A stretch of 64,000 bases of DNA from Lewinellaceae bacterium. GTDB lineage: Bacteria; Bacteroidota; Bacteroidia; Chitinophagales; Saprospiraceae. Position numbers and translations under genes: made by a program. The notes below the pieces were generated by a model, which was not told where the DNA came from, did no database searches, and was given only the letters and a program-made list of their open reading frames with translations. The first letter of the stretch is position 1. Each line of letters opens with the position of its first letter. Shown in pieces: positions 41,437 through 49,768 of the stretch. Location of the stretch: assembly GCA_020636325.1 (NCBI GenBank), contig JACJYC010000003.1:248001-312000 (forward strand). The letters run 5' to 3'.

Positions 41437-42873
41437 TCAGGCGACGACTTGCCCCAGCAAGGTGGCGCTGGTCGCTTCCAGGATCCTGACCCGGACGTAG
41501 TCGCCGGGTTTGTAATCGCCGGTTTTGGGGAAAATGACCATCTTGTTCTGCGTGTTGCGCCCTTTGAATTCCTGATCGGATCGCCTCGAATCGCCTTCGA
41601 TCAATACCTTGAATTCTTTACCTACGTCGTTGATATTGTGTTGATAGGAGATCTTTGTCTGCAGCTCAATGATTTCCTGCAGGCGGCGTTTTTTAACTTC
41701 CATCGGAATATCGTCGGGATATTTGCGCGCCGCCAGGGTGCCCGGCCTTTCGGAATAGAAGAACATGTAAGACATGCTGTAGCGGGCAAATTCGACCATG
41801 CTGAGGGTGTCCTGGTGCTCTTCCTCCGTTTCGGAGCAGAATCCTGCGATCATATCCGAGGAGATGGCGCAATCCGGCATGATCTCGTAAATTCTGCGCA
41901 CCTTGTCCATATACCAATCCCGGTCATAGGTCCGGTTCATCAATTCCAGGATGCGGCTGTTGCCCGACTGTACCGGCAGGTGGATATACTTGCAGATATT
42001 GTCGTATCTGGCCATGGTATAGAGCACCTCATCCGTAATATCCTTGGGATGGGAGGTGGAGAAGCGGACGCGCAGTTCGGGGTGCACGAGGGCCACTGTT
42101 TCCAGGAGGTTGGCGAAAGTGACGGTTTGTCCGGTCTCGGGGTTGTCCCAGCGGTAGGAATCCACATTTTGCCCCAGCAGGGTGACTTCGCGGAAGCCCC
42201 GTTCGAACAGGTCGGTCGCTTCGGCGGCAATGCTGAAGGCATCCCGGCTTCTTTCCCTTCCCCTGGTGAACGGCACGACGCAGAAGGAGCACATATTGTC
42301 GCACCCGCGCATGATGGAAATGAAGGCCGTTACGCCGTTGGAATCCAGCCGCAGGGGAGCGATATCGGCATAGGTTTCCTCCCTGGACAAAATGACATTG
42401 ATGCCGCGGTTGCCGTCTTCGGCGGTTCCGACCAATGTCGGCAAATCCCGGTAAGCGTCCGGGCCGACCACCAGATCCACCAGCTTTTCCTGTTCGAGGA
42501 GCTTGCCTTTCAGGCGCTCGGCCATGCAACCCAATACGCCGATCAGGGCGCCGGGGCGATGTTTTTTGACCTGATTGAAGTACTGGAGGCGTTTGCGGAC
42601 GGTTTCTTCGGCTTTTTCCCGGATGGAACAGGTATTGATCAGGATGAGGTCGGATTCTTCCACGTTGCGGGTAGGCGAAAAGCCGCTTTCCGCCAGAATG
42701 GAAGCAACGATCTCGCTGTCGCTGAAATTCATCTGGCAGCCGTAGCTTTCGATGTAAAAATGCTTGCCGCCGGTATGCGGAAGCCCTTCGGCCCCGGGGA
42801 AGAATGCTTCTCCCTGCCTGTTCTCATCGTGCGGTTTATCGATACCTACCAGCGTAGGATTGTCGTCGTACAT
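41437..42873 (-). CDS. miaB: tRNA-2-methylthio-N6-dimethylallyladenosine synthase
   Basis: 478 residues. The N-terminal UPF0004 domain has three cluster Cys (YGCQMNFSDSE, NTCSIREKAEE, GVLGCMAERLK). The radical SAM motif is MRGCDNMCSFCVVPFTRG (C-x3-C-x2-C). A TRAM RNA-binding domain closes the protein (FKVLIEGDSRR...VRILEATSATLLGQVV). MiaB adds the methylthio group to i6A37 of tRNAs reading UNN codons, using two 4Fe-4S clusters. It is the first gene of the run miaB, sigma-54 activator, prmA, unknown, luxC-like. Association of miaB with a sigma-54 activator recurs in Bacteroidota. Confidence 0.96.
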   Translation of the reverse strand: MYDDNPTLVGIDKPHDENRQGEAFFPGAEGLPHTGGKHFYIESYGCQMNFSDSEIVASILAESGFSPTRNVEESDLILINTCSIREKAEETVRKRLQYFNQVKKHRPGALIGVLGCMAERLKGKLLEQEKLVDLVVGPDAYRDLPTLVGTAEDGNRGINVILSREETYADIAPLRLDSNGVTAFISIMRGCDNMCSFCVVPFTRGRERSRDAFSIAAEATDLFERGFREVTLLGQNVDSYRWDNPETGQTVTFANLLETVALVHPELRVRFSTSHPKDITDEVLYTMARYDNICKYIHLPVQSGNSRILELMNRTYDRDWYMDKVRRIYEIMPDCAISSDMIAGFCSETEEEHQDTLSMVEFARYSMSYMFFYSERPGTLAARKYPDDIPMEVKKRRLQEIIELQTKISYQHNINDVGKEFKVLIEGDSRRSDQEFKGRNTQNKMVIFPKTGDYKPGDYVRVRILEATSATLLGQVVA

Positions 42874-43061
42874 GATTTATTTCATTTGGACCGGAAGATC
42901 TCCCGGCGGACCCGGCTTAACAACGGTCAGGATCGTTTTTTTTGACCATTGCTTAAATATAATAGAACAAAACCGGGAATGGTTCGAAAACAGGCGCAAA
43001 GATAAGGGAAAACATGACAAAATGGCACTCCTGAGGGAAAATAAACCCCTGGGCAGGGCAT

Positions 43062-43116
43062 AAAAAAATCCGGTCTGGCCCTGCATGGATACCTGCGTTT
43101 CGGGCCAACCGGATTT
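43062..43116 (-). terminator. Rho-independent terminator after the PDZ/T9SS gene
   Basis: AAATCCGG and CCGGATTT plus TGGCCC/GGGCCA form a long stem around a 20-nt loop; the minus strand continues with TTTTT. It lies about 40 bp after the stop at 43157. The remainder of the 42874-43156 gap shows nothing else clear. Confidence 0.8.
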
Positions 43117-43156
43117 CAATCGGGTAATTTGGAACAAGCGTTCCGGTATTATATGA

Positions 43157-44932
43157 CTACGCTTTGGATAAAATTATCTTTCTGGCGGAGGCGCGGGCAT
43201 CCTGCTGGATGCTGAGATAATAAGTGCCTTCGCCGTTCTGGATGATGTCCAGGTTATCGCTGAAATCGCCCTGGAAGGTGCCCATATCGTATTTATAGAT
43301 CAACCTGCCCTGGCTGTTGATGACCTTCACAACGGTCTGCCCGCTGGAAGGAAGCTCAAAGCTCAGCTTGAACAAACCCTGGGAGGAATTGGGCACGAGT
43401 TGGATGTTCCGGATTTCCAGCTCCCGCTGTCCCCTGAGGTCAAGCCCGAATTTCCGGCGCAGATCCTCCACTTCTTTTCCCGGCGCGTCGGTGATAATCA
43501 CCTTGACATTTTTGATGTCCAGCCGGTTGGTGGCGATTACGGTTTTGGGGGTTACGTCCCATACCCAGTCGGTGATGGTCGTGATTTTGGTATCGCAATA
43601 GGATTTGATGGGCTCGGCGGCATCCATCCGGCGGTTGCCCCGCAGGATCTCAAGTTTGATGGTTTCGCCGACCTGCATATTGTCGATCGCCGTGGAAATG
43701 TCTTCCCAGTCTACCATGGAAAAACCGTTGATCTTCACAATGATATCGCCGTCTTCCAGCCCCATTTCTTCGGCCGTTGAATTTTCAACGATATCAACCC
43801 TGATCCCGTGTTCGGTAGCCATGTCGTGGCTGGCCCTGATCCCCAGGAAGGGTTTTTCGCATTTGTCGCGCTCTGCGCTGCGGCCCTCTTCATTCCGGCG
43901 GCCCAGCACAACCGGCAGGGACCTGTTTCTGCCCTGGCGGACCAGTTGGACGGATGCCCGTTGGCCGGGATTGTATTTATGCAGAATGGAAGAAAGGGAC
44001 TGGTCGGCCCCCGTCCGGTATTCATCCACCCCGTATATGTAGTCGAAGGCCTGGATTCCGGCCCTGTCAGCTGCCGTATTCGGAATGACGCTGGTGACGT
44101 AGCTGCCGTAAATGTTATCAAAACCCAGTTTCATCGCCTTTTCCTTGGTCAGGTTCACGCTATTGATGCCCAGAAAGGCATATTCCTCTTTTTGTTTGAT
44201 CTCCAGGTTTCCGTCCAGGGCCAGCATCCTGTTTTCTGATGCGGCAGAGGCGCCTGTCCGGCTTTTGTACAACCCCGACAAGGTGATCTTTCTTCCGTAG
44301 CGTTCCGCCACCACTTCCACGGGGTCGCCCGGGTCCGACAGGGGGACGGCGGTGGTAATGTCCTCCCAGTCGACAACAGGGTGCCCGTTGATGGACAGGA
44401 TCCGGTCGCCGTCTTTCAGGCCCATCCCTTCGGCGGTCGAACGGGATACGATTTCGACCACCACTCCGGCCTGTTCATCATCGTCCTCATCCGCTTGGCT
44501 GACCCCCAGGAACGTGTTTTTCCGGGCGGATGGCCAGCGTTGGTACTTTCCCAGGACCGTGTTGATGGACATTGCCCGGCCGTCCCGGAACAGGTGGATC
44601 GTTACCTGTTCTCCAGGGTGGAAATAGCCGAGCAGATCCGTCAGGTCCTCGTCGTCACTGGTCCTCATTTCATTGATACCGTACAGGTAATCAAAGGGCA
44701 GAATGCCGGCATCATGGCCGGCGCCGGCAGGATGGACCTCGCTGACATAACTGCCGTAGGCATTGCGGAACCCCAGTATCTCCGCCTTTTCTTCTGAGAT
44801 CGTATTGGTGCGAATATTGAGGTACGCCCTTCCATCCTCACAATCCGACTGCTTCGCCACTTTTTGCGCAAGGGCACTATTCCCCAGCGTAAACACGGAG
44901 CAAAGAACCATGCTTAATACAGTCGCTTTCAT
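43157..44932 (-). CDS. Secreted multi-PDZ protein with T9SS sorting tail
   Basis: 591 residues, signal MKATVLSMVLCSVFTLGNSALAQ. It contains four PDZ-like modules in an A-B-A'-B' order: NIRTNTISEEKAEILGF...AGAGHDAGILPFDYLYGI (A) and GMGLKDGDRILSINGHPVVDWED (B), repeated as VNLTKEKAMKLGF...AADRAGIQAFDYIYGV and EMGLEDGDIIVKINGFSMVDWED (quoted in pieces under 20 residues: GLKDGDRILSINGHPVVDW, GLEDGDIIVKINGFSMVDW). The protease domain of HtrA/CTP families is absent. The last 85 residues are a type A T9SS sorting domain (SSGQTVVKVINSQGRLIYKY). PDZ modules bind peptide ends; a scaffold or sorting role outside the cell is inferred. Confidence 0.82.
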   Translation of the reverse strand: MKATVLSMVLCSVFTLGNSALAQKVAKQSDCEDGRAYLNIRTNTISEEKAEILGFRNAYGSYVSEVHPAGAGHDAGILPFDYLYGINEMRTSDDEDLTDLLGYFHPGEQVTIHLFRDGRAMSINTVLGKYQRWPSARKNTFLGVSQADEDDDEQAGVVVEIVSRSTAEGMGLKDGDRILSINGHPVVDWEDITTAVPLSDPGDPVEVVAERYGRKITLSGLYKSRTGASAASENRMLALDGNLEIKQKEEYAFLGINSVNLTKEKAMKLGFDNIYGSYVTSVIPNTAADRAGIQAFDYIYGVDEYRTGADQSLSSILHKYNPGQRASVQLVRQGRNRSLPVVLGRRNEEGRSAERDKCEKPFLGIRASHDMATEHGIRVDIVENSTAEEMGLEDGDIIVKINGFSMVDWEDISTAIDNMQVGETIKLEILRGNRRMDAAEPIKSYCDTKITTITDWVWDVTPKTVIATNRLDIKNVKVIITDAPGKEVEDLRRKFGLDLRGQRELEIRNIQLVPNSSQGLFKLSFELPSSGQTVVKVINSQGRLIYKYDMGTFQGDFSDNLDIIQNGEGTYYLSIQQDARASARKIILSKA

Positions 44933-44958
44933 ACTATTTTGCGTTTAACTTTCGGAAT

Positions 44959-44990
44959 CAAAGACAGTGTATTTGAATCAGGGTTGCAAA
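44959..44990 (-). promoter_or_regulatory. Bacteroidota promoter of the PDZ/T9SS gene
   Basis: On the minus strand TTTG, 20 bp, then TGTCTTTG (one base off TAnnTTTG), ending 27 bp before the ATG at 44932. Confidence 0.5.
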
Positions 44991-45115
44991 CCCCGTTTTC
45001 AGGCCTTGAATTGGGACCGGAACTGTACCCCTCGGCAAACTTATTTGCGCGATTCCAACCGGAAAATGGATAAGTCCCGCTAATTTTACGCGAATCAAAA
45101 TGAATTCAGCCGGAT

Positions 45116-46477
45116 ATGAAAAAATACATGGCTTTTTTTGTTATTATAGCAGGCCTGTTTGGCTGTAAAACCACTCAACCGGTGCGACCGCAAGAATTTT
45201 ACGACGAAAAAACCGGGGAATACATCTCCAATCTGAATATTCCGATCCATATCGAAATGAAGGCGCTTGAGAAAATGCTCAACAAGCAGCTTTCGGGGGT
45301 GATCTATGAGGATAAGGACCTGAATGACGGCGACGATATGATGCTGCGCGCCGAAAAGAAAGAGGATATAACGCTCAGCCTGACGGAAGACACCATCCGG
45401 TACCGGGTCCCGCTGGCCGTTTTCGTCAAATACGATGCCGGCATCGCCAAGGTCGACGCCGACGGAGAAATCGCCTTTGATTTCAAAACGGTTTTTAATA
45501 TCGGTTCGGATTGGAACCTCAAAACCCAAACCGGGATCGACAGCTATGAGTGGATCACCAAGCCCAAAGTGCGGCTGGGCGTCCTCAGCCTGCCGGTCGG
45601 CAGCATTGCCAATCTCCTGCTCAACAAGTTCAAATCTACCATCACGGAAGCCATCGACCAGCAGATCGCCGAGAACTTCAATATGCGGCAATGGGTCCAG
45701 ACGGCCTGGACCCAAATGTTCGACCCCATTGAGGTTTCACCGGAATACCGGGCATGGCTGATGATCCAACCGCAGGGTATGGCTATTACGCCCCTGGAGA
45801 ATAAAAACGGCCGGATTGAAAGCACCATTACAGTAAAAACACAGCCCAGGATCGTCATCGGGGCCAAACCCGTGACGCCCCTCCCGGCCGCCCTCCCGGC
45901 ATTTCAGTACGGGCAACCGGAAGAAGGCGGATTTCAGATGCTCGTAGCGGCGGAAATTCCCTATGAAGAAGCCGAAAGCATCGCCAAGGCCTCTGTGGTC
46001 GGCGAACGCTACGACTACGGCAAGCGGTATATCGTAGTGGACGACCTGGAACTCTACGGCCAGGGCAATAAGCTGGTGGTCAATACCAAATTGTCCGGCT
46101 CCTTCAACGGCAGCCTCTACCTGACGGGCGAACCTTCCTTCAACGAACGCCGCAACGCCATCGACGTCAAAAACCTGAAATACACCATCGATTCCCGTAA
46201 CTTCCTCCTGAAAACAGCGGGCTGGCTGCTGCGGAGTCAGTTCAAAAATACCCTCCAGGAAAATATGGACTTTCTGCTCGATGCCAACCTCAAGGAGATC
46301 CACGAGCAGATCCAGCAGCAACTGACCAATTATAAAATTGCGGATAATATCTTCCTGACCGGCAAATTATCCGAATTCAACCTGGCCGACGCCTACCTCG
46401 CGCCCGAGGCCATCCGCGTGGAAGTTGTCCTGAAAGGCGATGTCGTGGTAGACCTGAAGGAATTAAAGGTTGAATGA
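45116..46477 (+). CDS. DUF4403 family lipoprotein
   Basis: 453 residues. The signal MKKYMAFFVIIAGLFGC gives a lipobox with Cys17. The body matches the DUF4403 layout: an opening SNLNIPIHIEMKALEKMLNK, a repeated pattern of amphipathic strands and a second half with LYLTGEPSFNERRNAIDVKN and a long amphipathic helix near FKNTLQENMDFLLDANLK. DUF4403 proteins resemble tandem lipid-binding (BPI/TULIP- or SRPBCC-like) folds and their role is unknown. There is no direct partner; the neighbouring PDZ gene is divergent. One TAATTTTA element (one base off consensus) lies 28-35 bp before the ATG. Confidence 0.85.
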   Translation: MKKYMAFFVIIAGLFGCKTTQPVRPQEFYDEKTGEYISNLNIPIHIEMKALEKMLNKQLSGVIYEDKDLNDGDDMMLRAEKKEDITLSLTEDTIRYRVPLAVFVKYDAGIAKVDADGEIAFDFKTVFNIGSDWNLKTQTGIDSYEWITKPKVRLGVLSLPVGSIANLLLNKFKSTITEAIDQQIAENFNMRQWVQTAWTQMFDPIEVSPEYRAWLMIQPQGMAITPLENKNGRIESTITVKTQPRIVIGAKPVTPLPAALPAFQYGQPEEGGFQMLVAAEIPYEEAESIAKASVVGERYDYGKRYIVVDDLELYGQGNKLVVNTKLSGSFNGSLYLTGEPSFNERRNAIDVKNLKYTIDSRNFLLKTAGWLLRSQFKNTLQENMDFLLDANLKEIHEQIQQQLTNYKIADNIFLTGKLSEFNLADAYLAPEAIRVEVVLKGDVVVDLKELKVE

Positions 46478-46692
46478 CAGCGGTCAGCGGGCCAATTGCC
46501 GCCCCCCGACCGCTGTATCCATTGCCCGCATAGCCGTTGTAAATGGAACCGCTCCGTATTTTGCGTCAACCGGATTTATAACACGCGTAGCGTGATGAAA
46601 ATCAAATCTTTGCGTCTTTGCGTCTTTGCGCGACAACACTCTTTTGAACAGCCCCTTGTAAAGCCGAAACATCGCCTCACCCCCCAATTACC

Positions 46693-46758
46693 ACTTACGA
46701 CTTACAACTTACGACTTACAACTTACGACTTACAACTTACCACTTACGACTTACAACT
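46693..46758. repeat. ACTTACR heptamer tandem repeat at the BNR gene stop codon
   Basis: About nine copies of ACTTACG/ACTTACA end at 46758, the last base of the minus-strand BNR gene's stop codon. The unit is the same as at 25053-25140. The 46478-46692 stretch before it contains only TTTGCGTC words (about 46607-46631) and no gene. Confidence 0.88.
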
Positions 46759-48632
46759 CACTGGCCACTAACAACCGACAGCCGCTTCACCTGAGCGCCC
46801 CGGTCGGTTTCCACCCTGAGCAGGTATACGCCCGAAGGCAGACCATACAGCGGGATCTCCACCTGATGGTTGCCGGGTTGCAGCCGACCCAAGCCCATGA
46901 ACTTGACCATGCTTCCGTTGAGGTCGGTCAGTTCCAGCCGGACAGCATCGGATTCCTTCAGGGAGATTTCGACCGTGCTTTTTTCCGTTGCAGGGTTCGG
47001 ATGCGGCCCGCGAACGGTCAGGTTGGACGACAGTGTGCCGTATTCGATCGTTTTTACAGGGCCTTCTCCAAGCGGGATCTGGGCGGTGTACACCTCTATA
47101 TTGCCGTCATTCGACCGGCCGTCGGCCCAGAATGCCCAAACGTATCCTTTGGTGGCGACCACCTGCGTATACTCCCCGATGCCGAATCCGCCGTTCTTTT
47201 CCCCGATCATGGCAAAATCCGCCGGAAGGGCATTGACGGCAAAATCCGTTTCGAACAGCGCTCCGCCGTCTTTGGACCAGGCCATGTAATAATCCGCTGA
47301 TTGGTTGAGGTTTTGCCGCATATCGTACCAGGCGGTGACCACCAGGCCGTCATCATTCACATATAGCGTTGGGTGGAACTGATTGGCGCCGGAGTTGCCG
47401 TCCTGGTTCAACACCCTGGGCGCCGACCAGGTGTCGCCCTGGTCGGTTGAGGCGCTGATCCAGATATCGGTAGTCAGCGAATCGGGCTGCGAGCCGGTCC
47501 AGACCAGGTAAATGCTGCCCTCGTGGTCGCCGCCTGACCGGTCGACCCGCAACTGGGGGGACGGATACATGCGGGCCGGGTCAACACCGGTAATGCAAGG
47601 ATCGCCCCCTTCCTGCAGGAAACAGGGCAAAATGAAATCGGATACCTTTTCCGGAGCGCTGAAGGTAACGCCGCCGTCCAGCGAGCGGGTGTAATAAAGC
47701 GCCGGCGGAGACAGCGTATCCTTGATGCCGGCATAAACCAGGTGAACGCCGCCGGTATTGTCCACATCGATGGTCGTGAATTGAACCAGGATCAGGGAGT
47801 CGTTGTCGATTACAACCGGTGTCGGGGAAAACATGGTTTGCCCCGGCGTTAACCGCCTGACCAGGATATTATAGGTCGTATCCGTCAGGTTGATCTCTGT
47901 GTAGGCGGTATAGATGTTGCCTTTGAAAGTGGAGGCATCGCTCCGGTCGGCGGCCATCCATTCCTTGTCCACGAACCTGCCGGCGGAAAGGCCTTCCAGG
48001 TCCCCGGCATCCACTGCCGGTGACATCCGGGTCCAGTTTACGCCGCCGTCTTCGGAAACGGCCCATTCCAGGGCGATCCTCAGCTGGAGCCCCTGGGCGT
48101 AGAGCAGCAACCAGGAAAGGTAGGCTTTGCCGTCGGGACCGAATACAATGATCGGATCTCCGCCGCCCAGCACAAAGGATGACCCTGAGAGGTGGGCCGA
48201 GGCGTCAAAGTCGCTGACTTGCCAGGTTTGTCCGAAATCCTTGGTATAGTAGACCGGAAATTCCAGGGACGCCCCGAAAATGCCGCCGTCTCCGTATCGC
48301 ATGGTGCCGACAATGATATTGTTGGAATCCAGCGGATTGACGGCAGCGTGGATCTCGGATTCGGGGTCTTCGGTTTCAGTGATATTCGTTTCGTCGCCGG
48401 GGCCGCCCCTGAAATGCAACGGAATGGCTTCCGGGTCGCGCTGGTAGCGGTCGATCCATTCCAGCAGCAATTCCGGCTGTGCCGCCAATTCCGGATCAAC
48501 GGTCAGTTTTTTCTTTAGGGTTTCGGTCGCTTTTCGGTAGAGGTAGTCTTTTACGGAGTGGACCTGAGCGGTCAAAGTAAGTGCGGATGCTGAAAGGAAC
48601 AGCACCAAAACGGCTTTGGGAAAACGATACAT
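46758..48632 (-). CDS. Secreted BNR/sialidase-like beta-propeller protein with T9SS sorting tail
   Basis: 624 residues, signal MYRFPKAVLVLFLSASALTLTAQ. Asp-box (BNR) motifs of the form S-x-D-x-G-x-T-W are present: TKDFGQTWQVS, SEDGGVNWTR, SLDGGVTFSAP, STDQGDTWSAP, SKDGGALFET. This builds a six-bladed propeller as in sialidases, but the sialidase Arg triad and FRIP motif are not evident, so the enzyme activity is unknown. The last 85 residues form a T9SS sorting domain (HPNPATEKSTVEISL, then LPSGVYLLRVETDRGAQVKRL). The final residues SVVSGQ come from sequence adjoining the heptamer repeat. Confidence 0.82.
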   Translation of the reverse strand: MYRFPKAVLVLFLSASALTLTAQVHSVKDYLYRKATETLKKKLTVDPELAAQPELLLEWIDRYQRDPEAIPLHFRGGPGDETNITETEDPESEIHAAVNPLDSNNIIVGTMRYGDGGIFGASLEFPVYYTKDFGQTWQVSDFDASAHLSGSSFVLGGGDPIIVFGPDGKAYLSWLLLYAQGLQLRIALEWAVSEDGGVNWTRMSPAVDAGDLEGLSAGRFVDKEWMAADRSDASTFKGNIYTAYTEINLTDTTYNILVRRLTPGQTMFSPTPVVIDNDSLILVQFTTIDVDNTGGVHLVYAGIKDTLSPPALYYTRSLDGGVTFSAPEKVSDFILPCFLQEGGDPCITGVDPARMYPSPQLRVDRSGGDHEGSIYLVWTGSQPDSLTTDIWISASTDQGDTWSAPRVLNQDGNSGANQFHPTLYVNDDGLVVTAWYDMRQNLNQSADYYMAWSKDGGALFETDFAVNALPADFAMIGEKNGGFGIGEYTQVVATKGYVWAFWADGRSNDGNIEVYTAQIPLGEGPVKTIEYGTLSSNLTVRGPHPNPATEKSTVEISLKESDAVRLELTDLNGSMVKFMGLGRLQPGNHQVEIPLYGLPSGVYLLRVETDRGAQVKRLSVVSGQ

Positions 48633-48793
48633 GGTTTTTTTGGATTTTGAATTGGCGATTGGTTATACAATGAATTTAGCGTTTAGGGTTTCGAAGATAA
48701 GATTAATCTGCTGGATAAACGCCGCTTTTTCTTTGATTTGTCTGACAACACTGATAAAATTGCCGTTGATTCATACGCTTTCAAAATTGAAAT

Positions 48794-49762
48794 ATGGAAA
48801 AAGAGCCGAAGATCGTAGTACTGGACGGGTATACCCTGAACCCCGGCGATTTGAGCTGGGCGCCTTTGGAGGCACTGGGGAAACTTGCCGTTTATGAACG
48901 CACATCAGCAGCGGAAGCAGCAGGGCGCGCCCTGGATGCGGACATTCTGCTGGTCAACAAGGTCCGGCTGGATGCCGCGCTGCTGGACCGATTGCCCAAC
49001 CTGAAATGCGTGTGCGTACTGGCAACAGGGTTCAACAATATCGATACCGGAAAGGCAAAATCCAGGGACATACCGGTGTGCAACGTAAAAGGCTACGGAT
49101 CCGCCTCCGTAGCGCAGCACGTGTTCGCCATGATGCTGGCGATGGTAAACGGCATCGCCGACCATAACCGCAGCGTGCAGGCGGGCGGTTGGGCTGCGCA
49201 GCCGGATTTTTGCTATACCTTATTCCCGGTAACGGAACTGGCCGGCAAAACGCTTGGCATTTACGGCCTCGGGCAGATCGGCCGGCAGGTGGCCCGATTG
49301 GGATTGGCATTTGATATGGAGGTGATCGCCGTACACAAGCACCCTGAACGCGATGCCATGGATGGCGTAGCCTTTGTCGACCTGGAGGCGCTGTTTTCCC
49401 GGAGCGATTTCCTGACCCTCCATGCACCCCTGACGGCTGAGAACGAAGGCCTGGTCAATACCGCCAGGCTGTCAACCATGAAGCCTTCCGCGCGGCTCAT
49501 CAACACCAGCCGGGGCGGTTTGATCCGGGAAGGCGACCTGAAAGCGGCGTTGTTGTCCGGGAAAATAGCAGGGGCAGCCCTTGACGTACTCTCTGCGGAA
49601 CCGCCGCCGGCCGATCACATATTGATGGGCGTTGACAATTGCCTGATCACGCCCCACATGGCCTGGGCGAGCCTGGAAGCCCGCCGCCGGTTGCTGGAGG
49701 AAACGGTCGAAAACGTAAAGGCTTTTCTGGCGGGAAATGCCAGGAACAATGTAGCGGTGTAA
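48794..49762 (+). CDS. D-2-hydroxyacid dehydrogenase (glycerate/hydroxypyruvate type)
   Basis: 322 residues. It has the NAD-binding GIYGLGQIGRQVARLG, and the catalytic Arg/Glu/His of this family in INTSRGGLIREGDL, DVLSAEPPPADH and ITPHMAW. The N-terminal DLSWAPLEALGKLAVYERT is typical of the glycerate dehydrogenase/HprA group common in Bacteroidota. It would reduce hydroxypyruvate or glyoxylate with NAD(P)H in the cytoplasm. It stands alone, divergent from the BNR gene and convergent with the TPR gene. Confidence 0.92.
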   Translation: MEKEPKIVVLDGYTLNPGDLSWAPLEALGKLAVYERTSAAEAAGRALDADILLVNKVRLDAALLDRLPNLKCVCVLATGFNNIDTGKAKSRDIPVCNVKGYGSASVAQHVFAMMLAMVNGIADHNRSVQAGGWAAQPDFCYTLFPVTELAGKTLGIYGLGQIGRQVARLGLAFDMEVIAVHKHPERDAMDGVAFVDLEALFSRSDFLTLHAPLTAENEGLVNTARLSTMKPSARLINTSRGGLIREGDLKAALLSGKIAGAALDVLSAEPPPADHILMGVDNCLITPHMAWASLEARRRLLEETVENVKAFLAGNARNNVAV

Positions 49763-49768
49763 GGCGGG

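Noticed and set aside
46496..46771. Small + strand frame with a Thr/Tyr/Leu-repeat tail
   Set aside because: The tail is only the translation of the heptamer repeat.
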